From: Bagarius yarrelli
Lineage: Eukaryota > Chordata > Actinopteri > Siluriformes > Sisoridae
Length of the DNA: 64,000 nt
NCBI GenBank assembly: GCA_005784505.1
Contig: VCAZ01000107.1
Coordinates: forward strand, 1,212,501 to 1,276,500
Direction: 5' to 3'
Every line of letters starts with the position of its first letter. Positions within the stretch are counted from its first letter, which is position 1. Below, piece after piece: positions 10,337 through 20,694 of this stretch. The notes below the pieces were generated by a model. The model was given only the letters and a program-made list of their open reading frames with translations, did not search any database and had not been told where the DNA came from. A program made the position numbers and the translations under genes.

Positions 10337-11639
10337 AGCTGTCATCAATTATAAAAACCCAGCTGCTTGTTTAGTACTAGCTCTTTATAATATAACTGTT
10401 GCTCCCTGAAGCTATCAGGTAAACAGCGACGGATGAATCTCTGAATGAGGCAAGGACAAAAAAATCATTTGGTAACAAATGATCTGAGGCTTAGCGTCAT
10501 CCACTGTGTACAATGCGATTCAGAAATAGGCCTGAGAGCGAGCTAATTCACACAAGCTTAGTCCTACATAATAGAATGTGTCAAGAACAAGCAATGACAT
10601 GTAGAAGATCAACTGGAAAACAAATTGCACGTGCATAGATTAACCGTGTCTGACGCCGATGAAGAAGATGTCACCGCAGACGACGGCATAAAAGACACCG
10701 CAAACTTTATAAAAAAAGGGATTTTTTTTGTCATTTTTTGATGTTACTGTAAGTGTTTACTCGCCAATCAATCAAATTTATCACTTGTTTATATTGTGCT
10801 TATCATGCGTTGTGTTTGGAAAGCTGTTGCAGTACAGGCTATACATACTACTTTTTGAATGTCATGGCAACAATTCTCTGGGCATCCAACGTAAGATAAT
10901 GAGCAGTATTGCGTACATTGAAGGTTACAGAAGGAAACAGGCACTGTCTGGCTTCTTCAGATAAGCCTACAGATGCACAAGCACAAAATAAACCTCATGG
11001 AATACACATCACATACACTTCCTCTTCTCGCTGTTCTGGCCACCAGCCCTGTTAGCATGCAACTGAGCTCAGACGCACAACGTGTTAACTCTGAACGGAT
11101 GTCAGATAAGGTTAGAGTCGAAATCTCGCCAAGTCTATTCAGAAACACTCTAATAACCTCCGCTGGGAGAGGCGTCCTAAAGTACAGCACTTAATTAATA
11201 CAGACCAGTCGTGTTTAACACCTCCACAACAGCAAGAGAACAAACACATGGCACTTCAAAAGAACTGCCCCGATTCAAGGCATTCTTTACAGCTTGGCTA
11301 CTCCAGTATGCCATGTGCCTCATAAAATCAGAGACCTTGGTAAGTGAGACAGAATGTTGGATGCGAATCGGAGTGCAGAGTGAGAAGACAAATCCATCGC
11401 TGGTCAATACATAAATAAGTGTAGAAGGCTGAGTGTGTTTACATTAAGGGGTAGCAGGAGTCTAGAGCAAAAGCAAGCTCTCCGGACTGAATTGTGGCAC
11501 ATGTATCATCCATATTGATGATGTGTAAACTCAAAAAGAACCAACCTTAAGCTAAGACCAAAAAAAGATCACAATGATTCGTACTGAATTACACGCTACG
11601 CATGTTTACGCTTTAAAGAACTGAGGGCGGTAACGTGTC
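10333..11639. other. Noncoding stretch, mixed composition
   Basis: There are several overlapping short frames on both strands at 10957-11414, none with a recognisable domain. Overlap on both strands points to low stop density rather than genes. A CRE-like tgacgccgatgaagaagatgtc lies near 10652. No repeats are identified. Confidence 0.3.
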
Positions 11640-11890
11640 TCTCGGATAAACAAATACCACCTACTTTTAACAAGAGATTCTCAGGAAGGTGTTCCCAAAG
11701 GGGTTAACTCTGCGAAAGGATACTCGAGTTTTCCACTTCAAACTTGGTGAACCATGCCTTTATGTAGCTTGCTTTGTGCATGGAGACATTGTCATGCTGG
11801 AACAGTGTTTGGACCCTTAATCCACAATTCCAATATTTTTTAACAGAGTGGAGAAGAACTGCATATGGATCCAATAGTAAGTTAGTCACA
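11640..11890 (-). pseudogene. Decayed Tc1-like transposase fragment
   Basis: The minus strand encodes FQHDNVSMHKASYIKAWFTK, like the HDNAP-H-A---KTWF segment that carries the second catalytic Asp of Tc1/mariner-type DDE transposases. The fragment is about 60 codons; no complete transposase or terminal inverted repeats could be found. It is a dead remnant. Confidence 0.6.
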
Positions 11891-12099
11891 AACTGTCACA
11901 GTCACCCACCAATCACCACCAGTCACACCTACAGCTTGTTTTCTTATTACCTTCCCGCACCTTTTTAAACTTACCCATTTTACTCAGTCACTGACTACAG
12001 ATTAGCTATCCTGCTAACGGATAGCTACGCTACCTCAGATATCACTAGCTATCTCAGATCGCCCACGTCTGTCTCCATCCTTCTAAATTTACAGCAGGT
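11891..12099. other. Short noncoding spacer
   Basis: Pyrimidine-rich spacer with repeated 'agtcac' and 'tagct' words between the transposase remnant and a SINE. Nothing else is seen. Confidence 0.3.
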
Positions 12100-12194
12100 A
12101 TGCTCGCCATTGGCAACTTGGTGGTGCTGAGAATCAAACCGCGATCTTCCAGTTAGCGATCCAATGGCTCAACCACTGTGCTACCACATCCCCT
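12100..12194 (-). mobile_element. tRNA-derived SINE head (minus)
   Basis: The reverse complement gives the SINE head with A-box-like gtggtagcacagtggttgagc and B-box region ggtttgattctcagcaccacc. The L2-like tail is not recognisable to its left, so this is a partial, decayed copy of the family seen at 3087-3276. Confidence 0.7.
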
Positions 12195-13679
12195 ACTTCT
12201 TACCTTCTTCAGTGCATTCTCCATGGATATCCCGTTTATTAGCCTCTCCAAACTTTAATAAACTTACCTATCTCGGCTTCACGAACTCGAGAGAGCATTA
12301 TAAAAATATGAAATACAGGGACAGGGACAGGGACAAGGCGGGTTAAACCGACAAATAGGGAAATTCCACAAAGTGGGGAAAAAAAAGTAGAAAGTAGTTT
12401 GTAAAAATTCCCATCTCACAATTTCTTTATTCCACCTGCACTTGCCAGGCTAATCACAGGGTGCAGGACATAATGCCTTCTTAAAAGTGTAAACAAGAAG
12501 CGATTTAATTTCCAATTGAATAGTCCAGTAGACTGAGATGATCCATCAATGAATTTAACTGTAGTATAAACCATCGTAAGGATCTGCAGAAGATGCTTTA
12601 TCCACCATAATATTGCAATCTTACAGTGACCAACACTAAATACCTCATTAAATAATACTCATGCTTGTGTTTCCACCCTCAACCAAAGAGCCCTCTATGC
12701 TACTCGGTTGATAATGCCCTATCCACTCCAGAGTGTGAGAGTTTCTTAATCTAGCTGTGATGCCATCTTCAATTAAGGTCATTTTACGAGTGGCCCCAGG
12801 TATGGCAGGAGGCAGACAGGATGGAGTTATGAGCAACGGCTAATGCACAGGACCACACTTTACACAGGCCGCTCTGACCTAGCTAGATCTGCATTAGCAC
12901 TGTTATCTTGAAGGGGAGGTGCAGAGATAGGTTTAGAATGGGCAGTAGAGGCGGGCAGAGCATAAATAGATCACTTAGGGGAACAAAGTGTAATTAATGG
13001 GTGGACGGAGATAAGAGGGCCTTGGCTGCTATCTGGGAATGTGCTAATGGGGTTCACATACACTCAGCACGAGCAGGGAACAACCGCTTACAGAGTGTGT
13101 GCGAAAGTGCCTGGAGGAGGAGCCAAGGTGTGAAGCAGACACTGCATTCATATTGTTATTTAAGGTTGTCCTAGGACGATAATAATATTAATATTACAAA
13201 TAATATTAAAAATAATATCATCATCATTTGTTTTTTGTTGCTGGAATTTTTTACCCAAATTATTGAAATATATAGATTTGTTATATTAAAAAAATATTTT
13301 TGGTATGTTTTTTAAAGAAAACATTAATTTTGACACCCGTAATAAATACTAGCGAATGGTATTCTTTAGAATGTTCTTAATTGCTTTTTATTTGCAGAAT
13401 CTGCGATTCTTTCACCGATGTCTGGTTTCCATGCAAGATAAATAAGAGGCTGGTGTTAAAACTACCACTCGTGTGTTTGGTCATGCGGTCCATCAGCATG
13501 TTAAGGAAAAAAAAGAAATGCAAACTCAGAAAGCACCGTATGGAGAGATACGGTGGATTATTTATGTTTCCATCGCCTTGCGTTAATATGCATTTTGAAT
13601 TATCGCATTAGAAACGAAACGAAAAGAAAAACCCAACTTAATTCTAAAAAAAAAGGTGAAAAGGCGATATATTAAACCC
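12195..13679. other. Noncoding stretch with conserved-looking block 12640-13140
   Basis: A short tandem of 'gggaca' occurs at about 12317-12335. The part from 12640 to 13140 is GC-richer, without repeats, and contains gcattagcactgttatc, gtgtaattaatgggtgg and gagataagagg (GATA-like), typical of conserved regulatory DNA. The remainder is AT-rich and unremarkable. Confidence 0.3.
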
Positions 13680-14330
13680 ACATGACTTACTTGCGTTTCT
13701 GCTTATGGTGTCTTACCGGTTCCTTTATAACAACATAACTGCTAGCAGCACAAGTTGCACCTGGACAGATGAGGAAAGCACTGCTAGGGCATTTATTATT
13801 TGCCCAATGGTTACTAATTGAATTTCTGTCTTCTTTAAGCTTGCTTTGTGGGACAAAGCAAACACTCAACCCATGTGACTGAGCGGCTGTATTCACTTGG
13901 TTTTGCTCGGCTGGTTCTATTTATTATTGGTTACCAGGTAACACCACCTTCAACTAATTCATATGTGATTTTTTCCCCTCTTTTTGTGAACTTTGAAAAC
14001 ATTTGCTTCATGTTCGAATGGAAAAGCAGCTACTGATATTTTAGGGTTCAGACTTGATTATACAAACACAGTCATTAGGCGGATAAGTAACAGCTCCAAA
14101 TTAACTTAATTAAATTAAAATATACAAAACCAAGGTGATGACTTGGTCATCTCAAACACCGAATTTAAGCTCCACTGAAAAATCCCTGATCTGTTTTATT
14201 TTGCTTATTCAACCATCACATCAAACCATGAATGATGTTATTACATTTGGCTCTGCGGCTGGACTTCAAATGAATGGGACATTGTTGTTTACTCATCTAA
14301 GAGGCCAAAGGAAGCACTGCAGTCGGTTGA
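13680..14330. other. Noncoding, possibly conserved
   Basis: The sequence is free of known repeats. Two donor-like sites on the minus strand (near 13687 and 13711) accompany a short open frame but lack a convincing exon. The stretch 14130-14330 is moderately GC-rich and free of low complexity. Confidence 0.25.
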
Positions 14331-14540
14331 AGGTCAGGTGGCGGTGATGGGGAGGACACTAGCTGACAGGAACTTCCGGACACTGTCCTTTCTGCGTGGC
14401 CCCTGCATCAGGGGCCCGGCCAGGAGCCAGCCAGGGGGTTTCTATGTGTACGGGGGGTTGTTTAAGTTGGATTTCCCCTGTTTGTTTCAGCACAGACAGC
14501 GGAAAGGGAACATTGGGGGTAAGTTATGGGATTCCCCGGA
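14331..14540 (+). other. GC-rich block with hairpin and splice-like sites
   Basis: Composition changes sharply from AT-rich to GC-rich. A perfect hairpin ggcccctg-cat-caggggcc lies at 14398-14416. Near the right end a strong acceptor (ttcccctgtttgtttcag, AG at 14489-14490) is followed 28 bases later by a donor (ggggg|taagtt region), giving a possible plus-strand microexon at 14491-14518 with the open frame HRQRKGNIG. This could be a microexon, a pseudoexon, or part of a regulatory element; it is not recognised. Confidence 0.3.
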
Positions 14541-15189
14541 TCCATAGATTCTAAGAACGAGGCAAATTAGACATGGACACAGAAGGATTTGATATAATAA
14601 ACTAGGATTTAAGACAGACAGACTTGATTCGTTCAGCTACTCTGATTGACCCTAAAATACACAGAGTAGCACAACTGAACGCAACTTAAATCTTTAAAAA
14701 TATATATTAACAAATGTATACTAAAAAACCTTAAAGATGGGAAAACAGGGAAACTTTTTATACTTGGTGTTATTTTGCTTTTGACCCACGTTTGACCTTG
14801 AAGAAGTCCAGCTGTGCTGTGAAGTGAGGATGAGACTGCAATTTGTCAGGAATGGAATAAAACAGAGGGGGGAGAAAAAATTCTTTAAAAGAGAAGATGG
14901 GGCCTGAGAAAGAAAGTCCTCTGCAGTTAGGGATTTTACAGTGTCTGAAGAGAACTGATGACAGGAGAGATGACAGAGGGAGAGAAGCTAAAAAAAAATA
15001 GAATACAGCTCAAAATAGCAAGGTGAGCGATAACAAACAGGCCAAAAGCTTCTGCAAGTGAATAATAATACTGTGTGGGCTTTTATACTCTAAATGCATC
15101 GTTTAAAACTATGTTGCAGGTCGAGGCATACAACAAAATCTGAAAATAAAAAAAAATTGTAAAAAGTTGAAAAAGAATATAGTAAAAAC

Positions 15190-15232
15190 GTAGCTTTGCA
15201 GAGTGTTTTTCTTAAACAGGGCGCAAAGCTAC
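15190..15232. repeat. Perfect 10-bp inverted repeat
   Basis: gtagctttgc at 15190-15199 and gcaaagctac at 15223-15232 are perfect complements separated by 23 bases. They could form a small hairpin; no miRNA is recognised. Confidence 0.7.
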
Positions 15233-15310
15233 ATTTGTGTGTGTCTGTTTTTTCTTTTCTTTGTATAGTCCTAGACTCTAATTCTAATTGTATAGCTTAG
15301 CTTATATGCT

Positions 15311-15312
15311 GA

Positions 15313-15343
<31 letters not shown>
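15311..15343. repeat. (TG)n(TA)n microsatellite
   Basis: A short TG run passes into about 24 bases of alternating TA. Confidence 0.9.
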
Positions 15344-15890
15344 ATTCCTGCTGATTAACTCGTTTTAATAAGGTCACAAAAGGCTAAAAGTTCAGTTATT
15401 CCGCAATCACTTTTCCACACGTTTTTGAGATCCTTGCTCACTCTGGCTTGTCCTCCTGCTGACAATTTTTAATCTTTCCTCTGAAAGTTCTACTGTCGAA
15501 AGAGAAATGATTCATCGTTAAAGGTTTGTCTTCCGTTTACGCTGTATCTAGCTGCTATTTTGTTCAGTGTCCAGAGTAATTTTGACTCTTCACGCTGATT
15601 TGTTTCCTGATTGAATTTTTACAATAATATATATATATATAAAAAAAAAACATTGTAGAACTATGACAGATTAAACAAAGCAACAAATACAGGCTTATAA
15701 AAATATAAATTCAATCAGCCAGTTTGAGCTTTTGTTGAACATAATTAGCCGGGGTTAAAAATGTAGCGTAAATAATAGCTAAGCAAATAAACACCAAATA
15801 CGGGCATCTATAAAGAGAAGCTTTCTCATGTAGAGATAAAAACTAAACGTAGGAAGAGTTAACCTCGTTATCAGCTGCCTCGCCCCCAAG

Positions 15891-16369
15891 AGTGATGCAT
15901 TTTTCATGCTGTAAGAATCGGAGACAGAATAATTAGCGCTCACTCTCCCTGCAGACGAACCTGAAGATGAACCGGGATGTAGGTTTCACCTCAGACAGAA
16001 CATAGACATGAACTTCACTGAATCTGATTTAGTGCAGAAGGTCTAACGTCTTTAGTACCACGACTACACTGAACTCAGAAAAGAGGCACAATTCAATCCG
16101 CCCTTGCTGTGAGGGCAAAAACACAGAATCTTTATTTGATTCCGTAGATCTGTACCTGACAAGGTCATGCGACATCTGACACACGCGCCCGTCTAAATAC
16201 ATACCCACACCCATGTAGGGCACACAAATGTAACAACTCACCGTGACCCTGTAGCCAGGAACAATTAATCAAAATTAAATCGGCTCGGCTTGGACAAGCT
16301 TACAAGGATAGGGCCTTGTGTGTGTGTGTGTTTGTGTGTGTGTTTGCACGTAAGAGGTGAGGGTCAGGA
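15891..16369. other. Conserved-looking stretch plus TG repeat
   Basis: From 15890 to 16020 the sequence atgcatttttcatgctgtaa and gaataattagcgctcac suggests POU and homeodomain sites. An imperfect (TG)n array lies at 16316-16345. The minus-strand frame at 16029-16241 has no domain; a GTGAGT donor-like site at about 16235-16241 has no partner acceptor. Confidence 0.3.
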
Positions 16370-16630
16370 GACTCTCAATCCGGCGCTATTGACTGCTGAG
16401 GTGAGAGTCGGAGAGCGGAGCAGCAGATAGAATAAAATGATCGATATGTTTTCACCTGTCAGGAGGGAGAGAGCACTTAAAGTGGAGCAAACTTTCACCT
16501 CACAGCATATCATATCGATCAAAGGATGCAAAACCAAGTCAAAGGCTGCATGGCTACCAAACCACATGAGAAACCTGCTGTAGATAACATTGTGCAAAAA
16601 AACCCCAAAAAACCCAAACATCTAAAAGGA
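16370..16630. promoter_or_regulatory. Candidate enhancer with inverted ATCGATA motifs
   Basis: Two perfect inverted 11-mers, tgatcgatatg (16438-16448) and catatcgatca (16511-16521), carry the ATCGATA core known for ONECUT/CUX-type factors. Between them are ttttcacctgtc and ctttcacctcac, T-box/E-box-like direct repeats, and cacttaaagtgg, an NK-type near-palindrome. The block is free of repeats. The regulatory role is inferred from motif arrangement only. Confidence 0.4.
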
Positions 16631-17990
16631 TCTCCGACAGCGAGTGAATAAGTGTGTAGCTTACTAAAAAATTGTTTTGAAATTTATTAAGGGAAAGTTT
16701 ATACTAGAACTAAACGGACAAAACTGTGCAGGATATATCGCTTCAGCATCAGTATCACAATGTGTGCATCTGCAATAGTCACATGACAGGAAGTGCAATG
16801 TTAGGTGTGGATTACAGCCGACTGTATCACAGTTCGGAACACGTGTGATTTGTGAATCGATTGTAAAGTTTAATAAACGAGTGAAAGTTCATCATTTGTT
16901 CATTGTTTCAAGTTCTGTTCCTGTGTAAACATTTCAAACTATCCTTCAGTAGCAAAAAACAACCACTTTTATAACTTAAAAAAATTATACGGTGAAGTCG
17001 GTACGGTGTGACTTCATATTTCTTTATTTAATTTATGTAATTGAATCTGCAGAAAAACATAAAACATTTCATTTACATCTTTATCCTATTGTGTTTATCT
17101 ATTATTATAATTCGTGTATTATATTTTACACACAAACGAACTTCATAATACCACAATCATAATACAAGTCATCTGGTGAAAATTTTCCATAATTCTGCGA
17201 TATATATTGCAGAAACACTGTAAATACAAAACTATTGCAATGTCAGTTTGTTTTCAATATCGTGCATGCCGAGTTTAATTCATGCTAATTATATTTAAGT
17301 CAATATCTAAACCAGACTCTTTCCAAAAAAACCCCAAGATTTTACAGTTTTCTATGCATTTCCTTTTCTAATATGTCACATTTTAGTCTTTTAATGCTAC
17401 ACCAATACAAAATAAATGATTATTTTTATGTTAACTAACAAAACCTACAGCTTCTTAGCACACAGTGGAATGTCCAAGTTACTTCCTGATGCCAGGTTAC
17501 GTTACAGAAGCAATAAACATTTCTTTTCGGTACTTTTCTTTTTCTTGTTTAATCTGTTCAAACTTGTCGTGTTACTGAGCAACCACAAAGTACAAACTCC
17601 TCTCCTCTGATATCTCTCTCACTTTCCCTTAACAGAGAACGTACCGCTACAAACTCAAGCCTTTACGTAAGACAAAATGCCTCTTTTAAAAAAGCTTTAG
17701 TATATCAATAACTTTAGATTCTTCCGTTTTTAAATAACAGTTTATCTGCCACACACGTCATTCTGAATGAATTGTTACTATAGAAACTATAACAAATGCA
17801 GTTCTATCATTTAAACCAGATGAATTAAACAACAGTGTAATGGGATTGCATGCTACATACGGCGTCTTATGGATTGGTTTTTAATTTATTAGTTTTTTTC
17901 CTGCTGAAGTGGAAATAAATCAACGACATATTTTTAAGCAATGATGAACAGAACTATATATCAGAAACCTTTTCGACAACATTGCGCTTA
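16631..17990. other. AT-rich noncoding stretch
   Basis: No repeats or coding potential are recognised. Short frames here are leucine- and phenylalanine-rich, as expected for AT-rich chance frames. Confidence 0.35.
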
Positions 17991-18280
17991 AAAGAGGAAG
18001 GCACAACAGTTCAGGTTTTGAATAGCGCTGCTTTTAATATGCAGAAGGAAATAATTATTTCCTTATTGTGGCTGAGAGATCGTCTGCAATTAATAAGCAT
18101 ATGTGGTCCACCTTTTAATTTCAAGTGAAGTAATGATCCATTACTCATAAGCACAACGTCAACTAGCATCTGAAGGAAAACACTATTCCGAGTTATCACC
18201 AAGTATAATGAGAGCGCGAGAGAGCATGAGAGATGGTGCTTAAAGTGTGGGTGGAGAAAGATACTCCCAGTCATAAATCA
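17991..18280. promoter_or_regulatory. Candidate conserved element with 20-bp palindrome
   Basis: The sequence aaggaaataattatttcctt at 18045-18064 is a perfect 20-bp palindrome centred on TAATTA. Nearby are ttttaatatgcag, gcaattaataagcatatg and agtaatgatccattactc, which are further homeodomain/POU-like words. This density in repeat-free sequence suggests a developmental enhancer. There is no experimental evidence. Confidence 0.4.
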
Positions 18281-18339
18281 TGAACAGAACCAAGGGAGAA
18301 TTTTAACGGCTATAAATTATGGCTGAGAGTTCAAACATC

Positions 18340-18720
18340 TTTTTATCTGCACCGAGTTGCTAAGTGATACGATTTCATGTATTATGGGTGCTAGTGCTTC
18401 CTTTCTCCAGGCAAAACCCATTGCAATTCAGCAAGTGGACTCAATTTCATCTGAAACTCCTAACATAACATCCCTCCCATGCTTCTACTCCAGGCTTAAA
18501 TGCCTCGTTAATCCCTCCCTCTCCTCAACATTACCCATGGCCATCAATTCTTGTCCAAAATGGTCAATCCTGTTGAGTTTTATTACTAACCCGCTGTTAG
18601 TTATTGGGCTGCTGGCGCGATTTAAATCCTTGTTTCGTTCCACGTCTTTACAGTATATGACCCCGAGAGCCTCAGTAACTTCATACCCGGCCTGTTTGAA
18701 GTTGTTATGACGGTACCGTG
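18340..18720. other. Unusual block open on both strands
   Basis: The plus strand is open for 117 codons (18357-18710). The minus strand is also open from about 18735 to a TAG near 18493, reading YEVTEALGVIYCKDVERNKD and then LNRASSPITNSGLVIKLNRI before ending VEEREGLTRHLSLE. The sequence is balanced in composition, unlike the flanks. Such low stop density on both strands suggests constrained DNA: a conserved noncoding element, an old retrocopy or a transposon coding remnant. I do not recognise the peptide, and no splice sites are convincing. Confidence 0.3.
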
Positions 18721-20275
18721 CACTCGCACCAGTTTATAGATGATAGATTTGATCAAGTGAAGAATTTGAAACTTTACTCCAAAAGCATTTCAGCAACCTG
18801 CCAGAGGGCTACATCATCATTGATGTCTGGAATTGCAAGATTACAAGCATGAAAAACCACACACATTCCGGTTGCCTGTTTGACTTTGGGGGAAAATCAT
18901 ACGTTTGTTTATGATATTTGCGTCCTTGTCCATTTCTAAAAAAAAAAGACATTTTCTGATTTAACTCAACGGCTTTGCCACCGCGTCCATGACTACAGCT
19001 GCAGGACTAATTGCTTGCATTAGCTTTCACGTCACTGATTAATAAAAAATGCTCAAATGTCCTACCTAATGCAACTACCAGAATGCAACAGGGTCTTTTT
19101 TTTCTTCTCCACTTTGGATTTCATATTTCTTTATTGCCCAAAGCAGGATTTTATCTTAATCGGTTGTACACTTAAATTGATCTTTATAATCTTCTACAAA
19201 ATTGACTAAAAAAATCAATCAGTTACGTCTCAGAATACAACCTTGCTCTGCTTCTGTATCTTCTGTAATGAAGCCACTTTCTGTTACTTCCTGCATTAAT
19301 TCAGACTGTGTTGCTCCTCTCATAAACTGCTGGAGCTTGCACATATTTCTTCAGCTCTCTTGAAAGGGGATCTTGCACTTCTATCAGCCATGTCTAGTGT
19401 ATTTTTTTTTTATCTGATGTGAACGCTTTCGCTTCTCCCCTGAGCAGGAACAAGCAGAGCCAGATGACGGCACGAGGACTACAAAAAGGTCTCTCATTGC
19501 TTCCTTTTAATCCCCTGTTCTCCCTCGACTCTCTTACCCACTGACTGAAACTGTAGTTCTGCAGCAAACAAAGAATCACAATGCAAACGCTCTAAGTTTC
19601 ACAATAGCAGCCTCTGCAAAAATGTATTCTCACCTGGTCCTCATATGATTAATAGATTTTTTTTTAATAAGTTGATTCCAAAAACATTCCTTTAAAGTGT
19701 GTAAAAACAACATACAGAATATGTTTTTTAAGCCTAAATACTGGTCTGATTATATTCATTTACTATAAATAAACTAAAAGATGGATAACAGTTCTTTTTT
19801 ACCCCACAGTCTATAAAATCCCCTAACAATTACTGCTAGTTCTTAAGATAACACACCTTCCTTACCCGATTATAATAATATTAGTAAAAATAAAACTGGA
19901 TGTAAAATACTTCTTGTCCTCTTCTTTACTGACCAAAGGCCATGGGACATGACTGACCTTAGTGGAACACTAAAACAGGTGAGCATGAGATGATCTTCAG
20001 CACTTCTCATTTTGATTTATATTAAGCACTTTACCCTCCCCATCATAACTGAGAGAGATAGAGTCATCTAATTGCAGACAGGAGAAGTGTAAAAGCTAAA
20101 TAAAAGTTTATAAATGTTAGCTTGTAATAGCAAAGTATTGATTTTTTTCAGTCTTCTTTATGGATGTCTGGATTGGGTTTGATGGTGAGGGAAAGAATTT
20201 TTAGATAAAATGGGAGGATGATGCTTTTATAGGAAAGTGCATCACAACACTGTGTGTATGAGTGTGTATATGGAA

Positions 20276-20306
<31 letters not shown>

Positions 20307-20694
20307 CGCACGCTGAAAGACAGGATGATAGAGGAGCCTCACTAATGATAACAGTCACTCTTGCTTAGAGAGAAAACAGGGATGTGTCTCTGTCCTTTAT
20401 AACGTTGAAAGAATCCAAATGAAATATTCACCAGGCTGTAACCTGACTGGTGCTGCTGCTCTATTTTATTGCCATATTTTTTTGCATCTTTGGACACAAA
20501 CAAATACAGATAAGTCGGCACCAGAAGTTGATAAAAGATAGTATAAGGGTGAAATAACCATGACCTTTCCAAATGCTAGTTGTGGCTACTTCCTGTGTCT
20601 TGATTGTGTTCGTAGAAGATATTTCCTGCATTTGTATGTCATGTAGACAAAAGAACAGCCTGAAATGTGTGAGCACGCTAATCAGATACTCGTG
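18721..20694. other. AT-rich noncoding stretch with TG repeat
   Basis: No transposon or exon is recognised. A (TG)n array lies at about 20275-20306. A possible conserved piece at 18960-19070 contains ttaactcaacggctttgcc, ggactaattgcttgcattagc and ctgattaataaaaaatgc. Confidence 0.35.

Larger units (their letters stand above)
14541..15890. other. AT-rich noncoding stretch
   Basis: It contains an inverted repeat (15190-15232) and a TG/TA microsatellite (15311-15343). No coding frame or transposon is recognisable. Confidence 0.35.

Noticed and set aside
13687..13896. Minus-strand coding exon with two donor-like sites
   Set aside because: No convincing acceptor for the long frame; the short 44-bp alternative is too weak to call.
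16235..16300. Minus-strand exon before a GTGAGT donor
   Set aside because: The only reasonable acceptor would leave an exon of seven bases.
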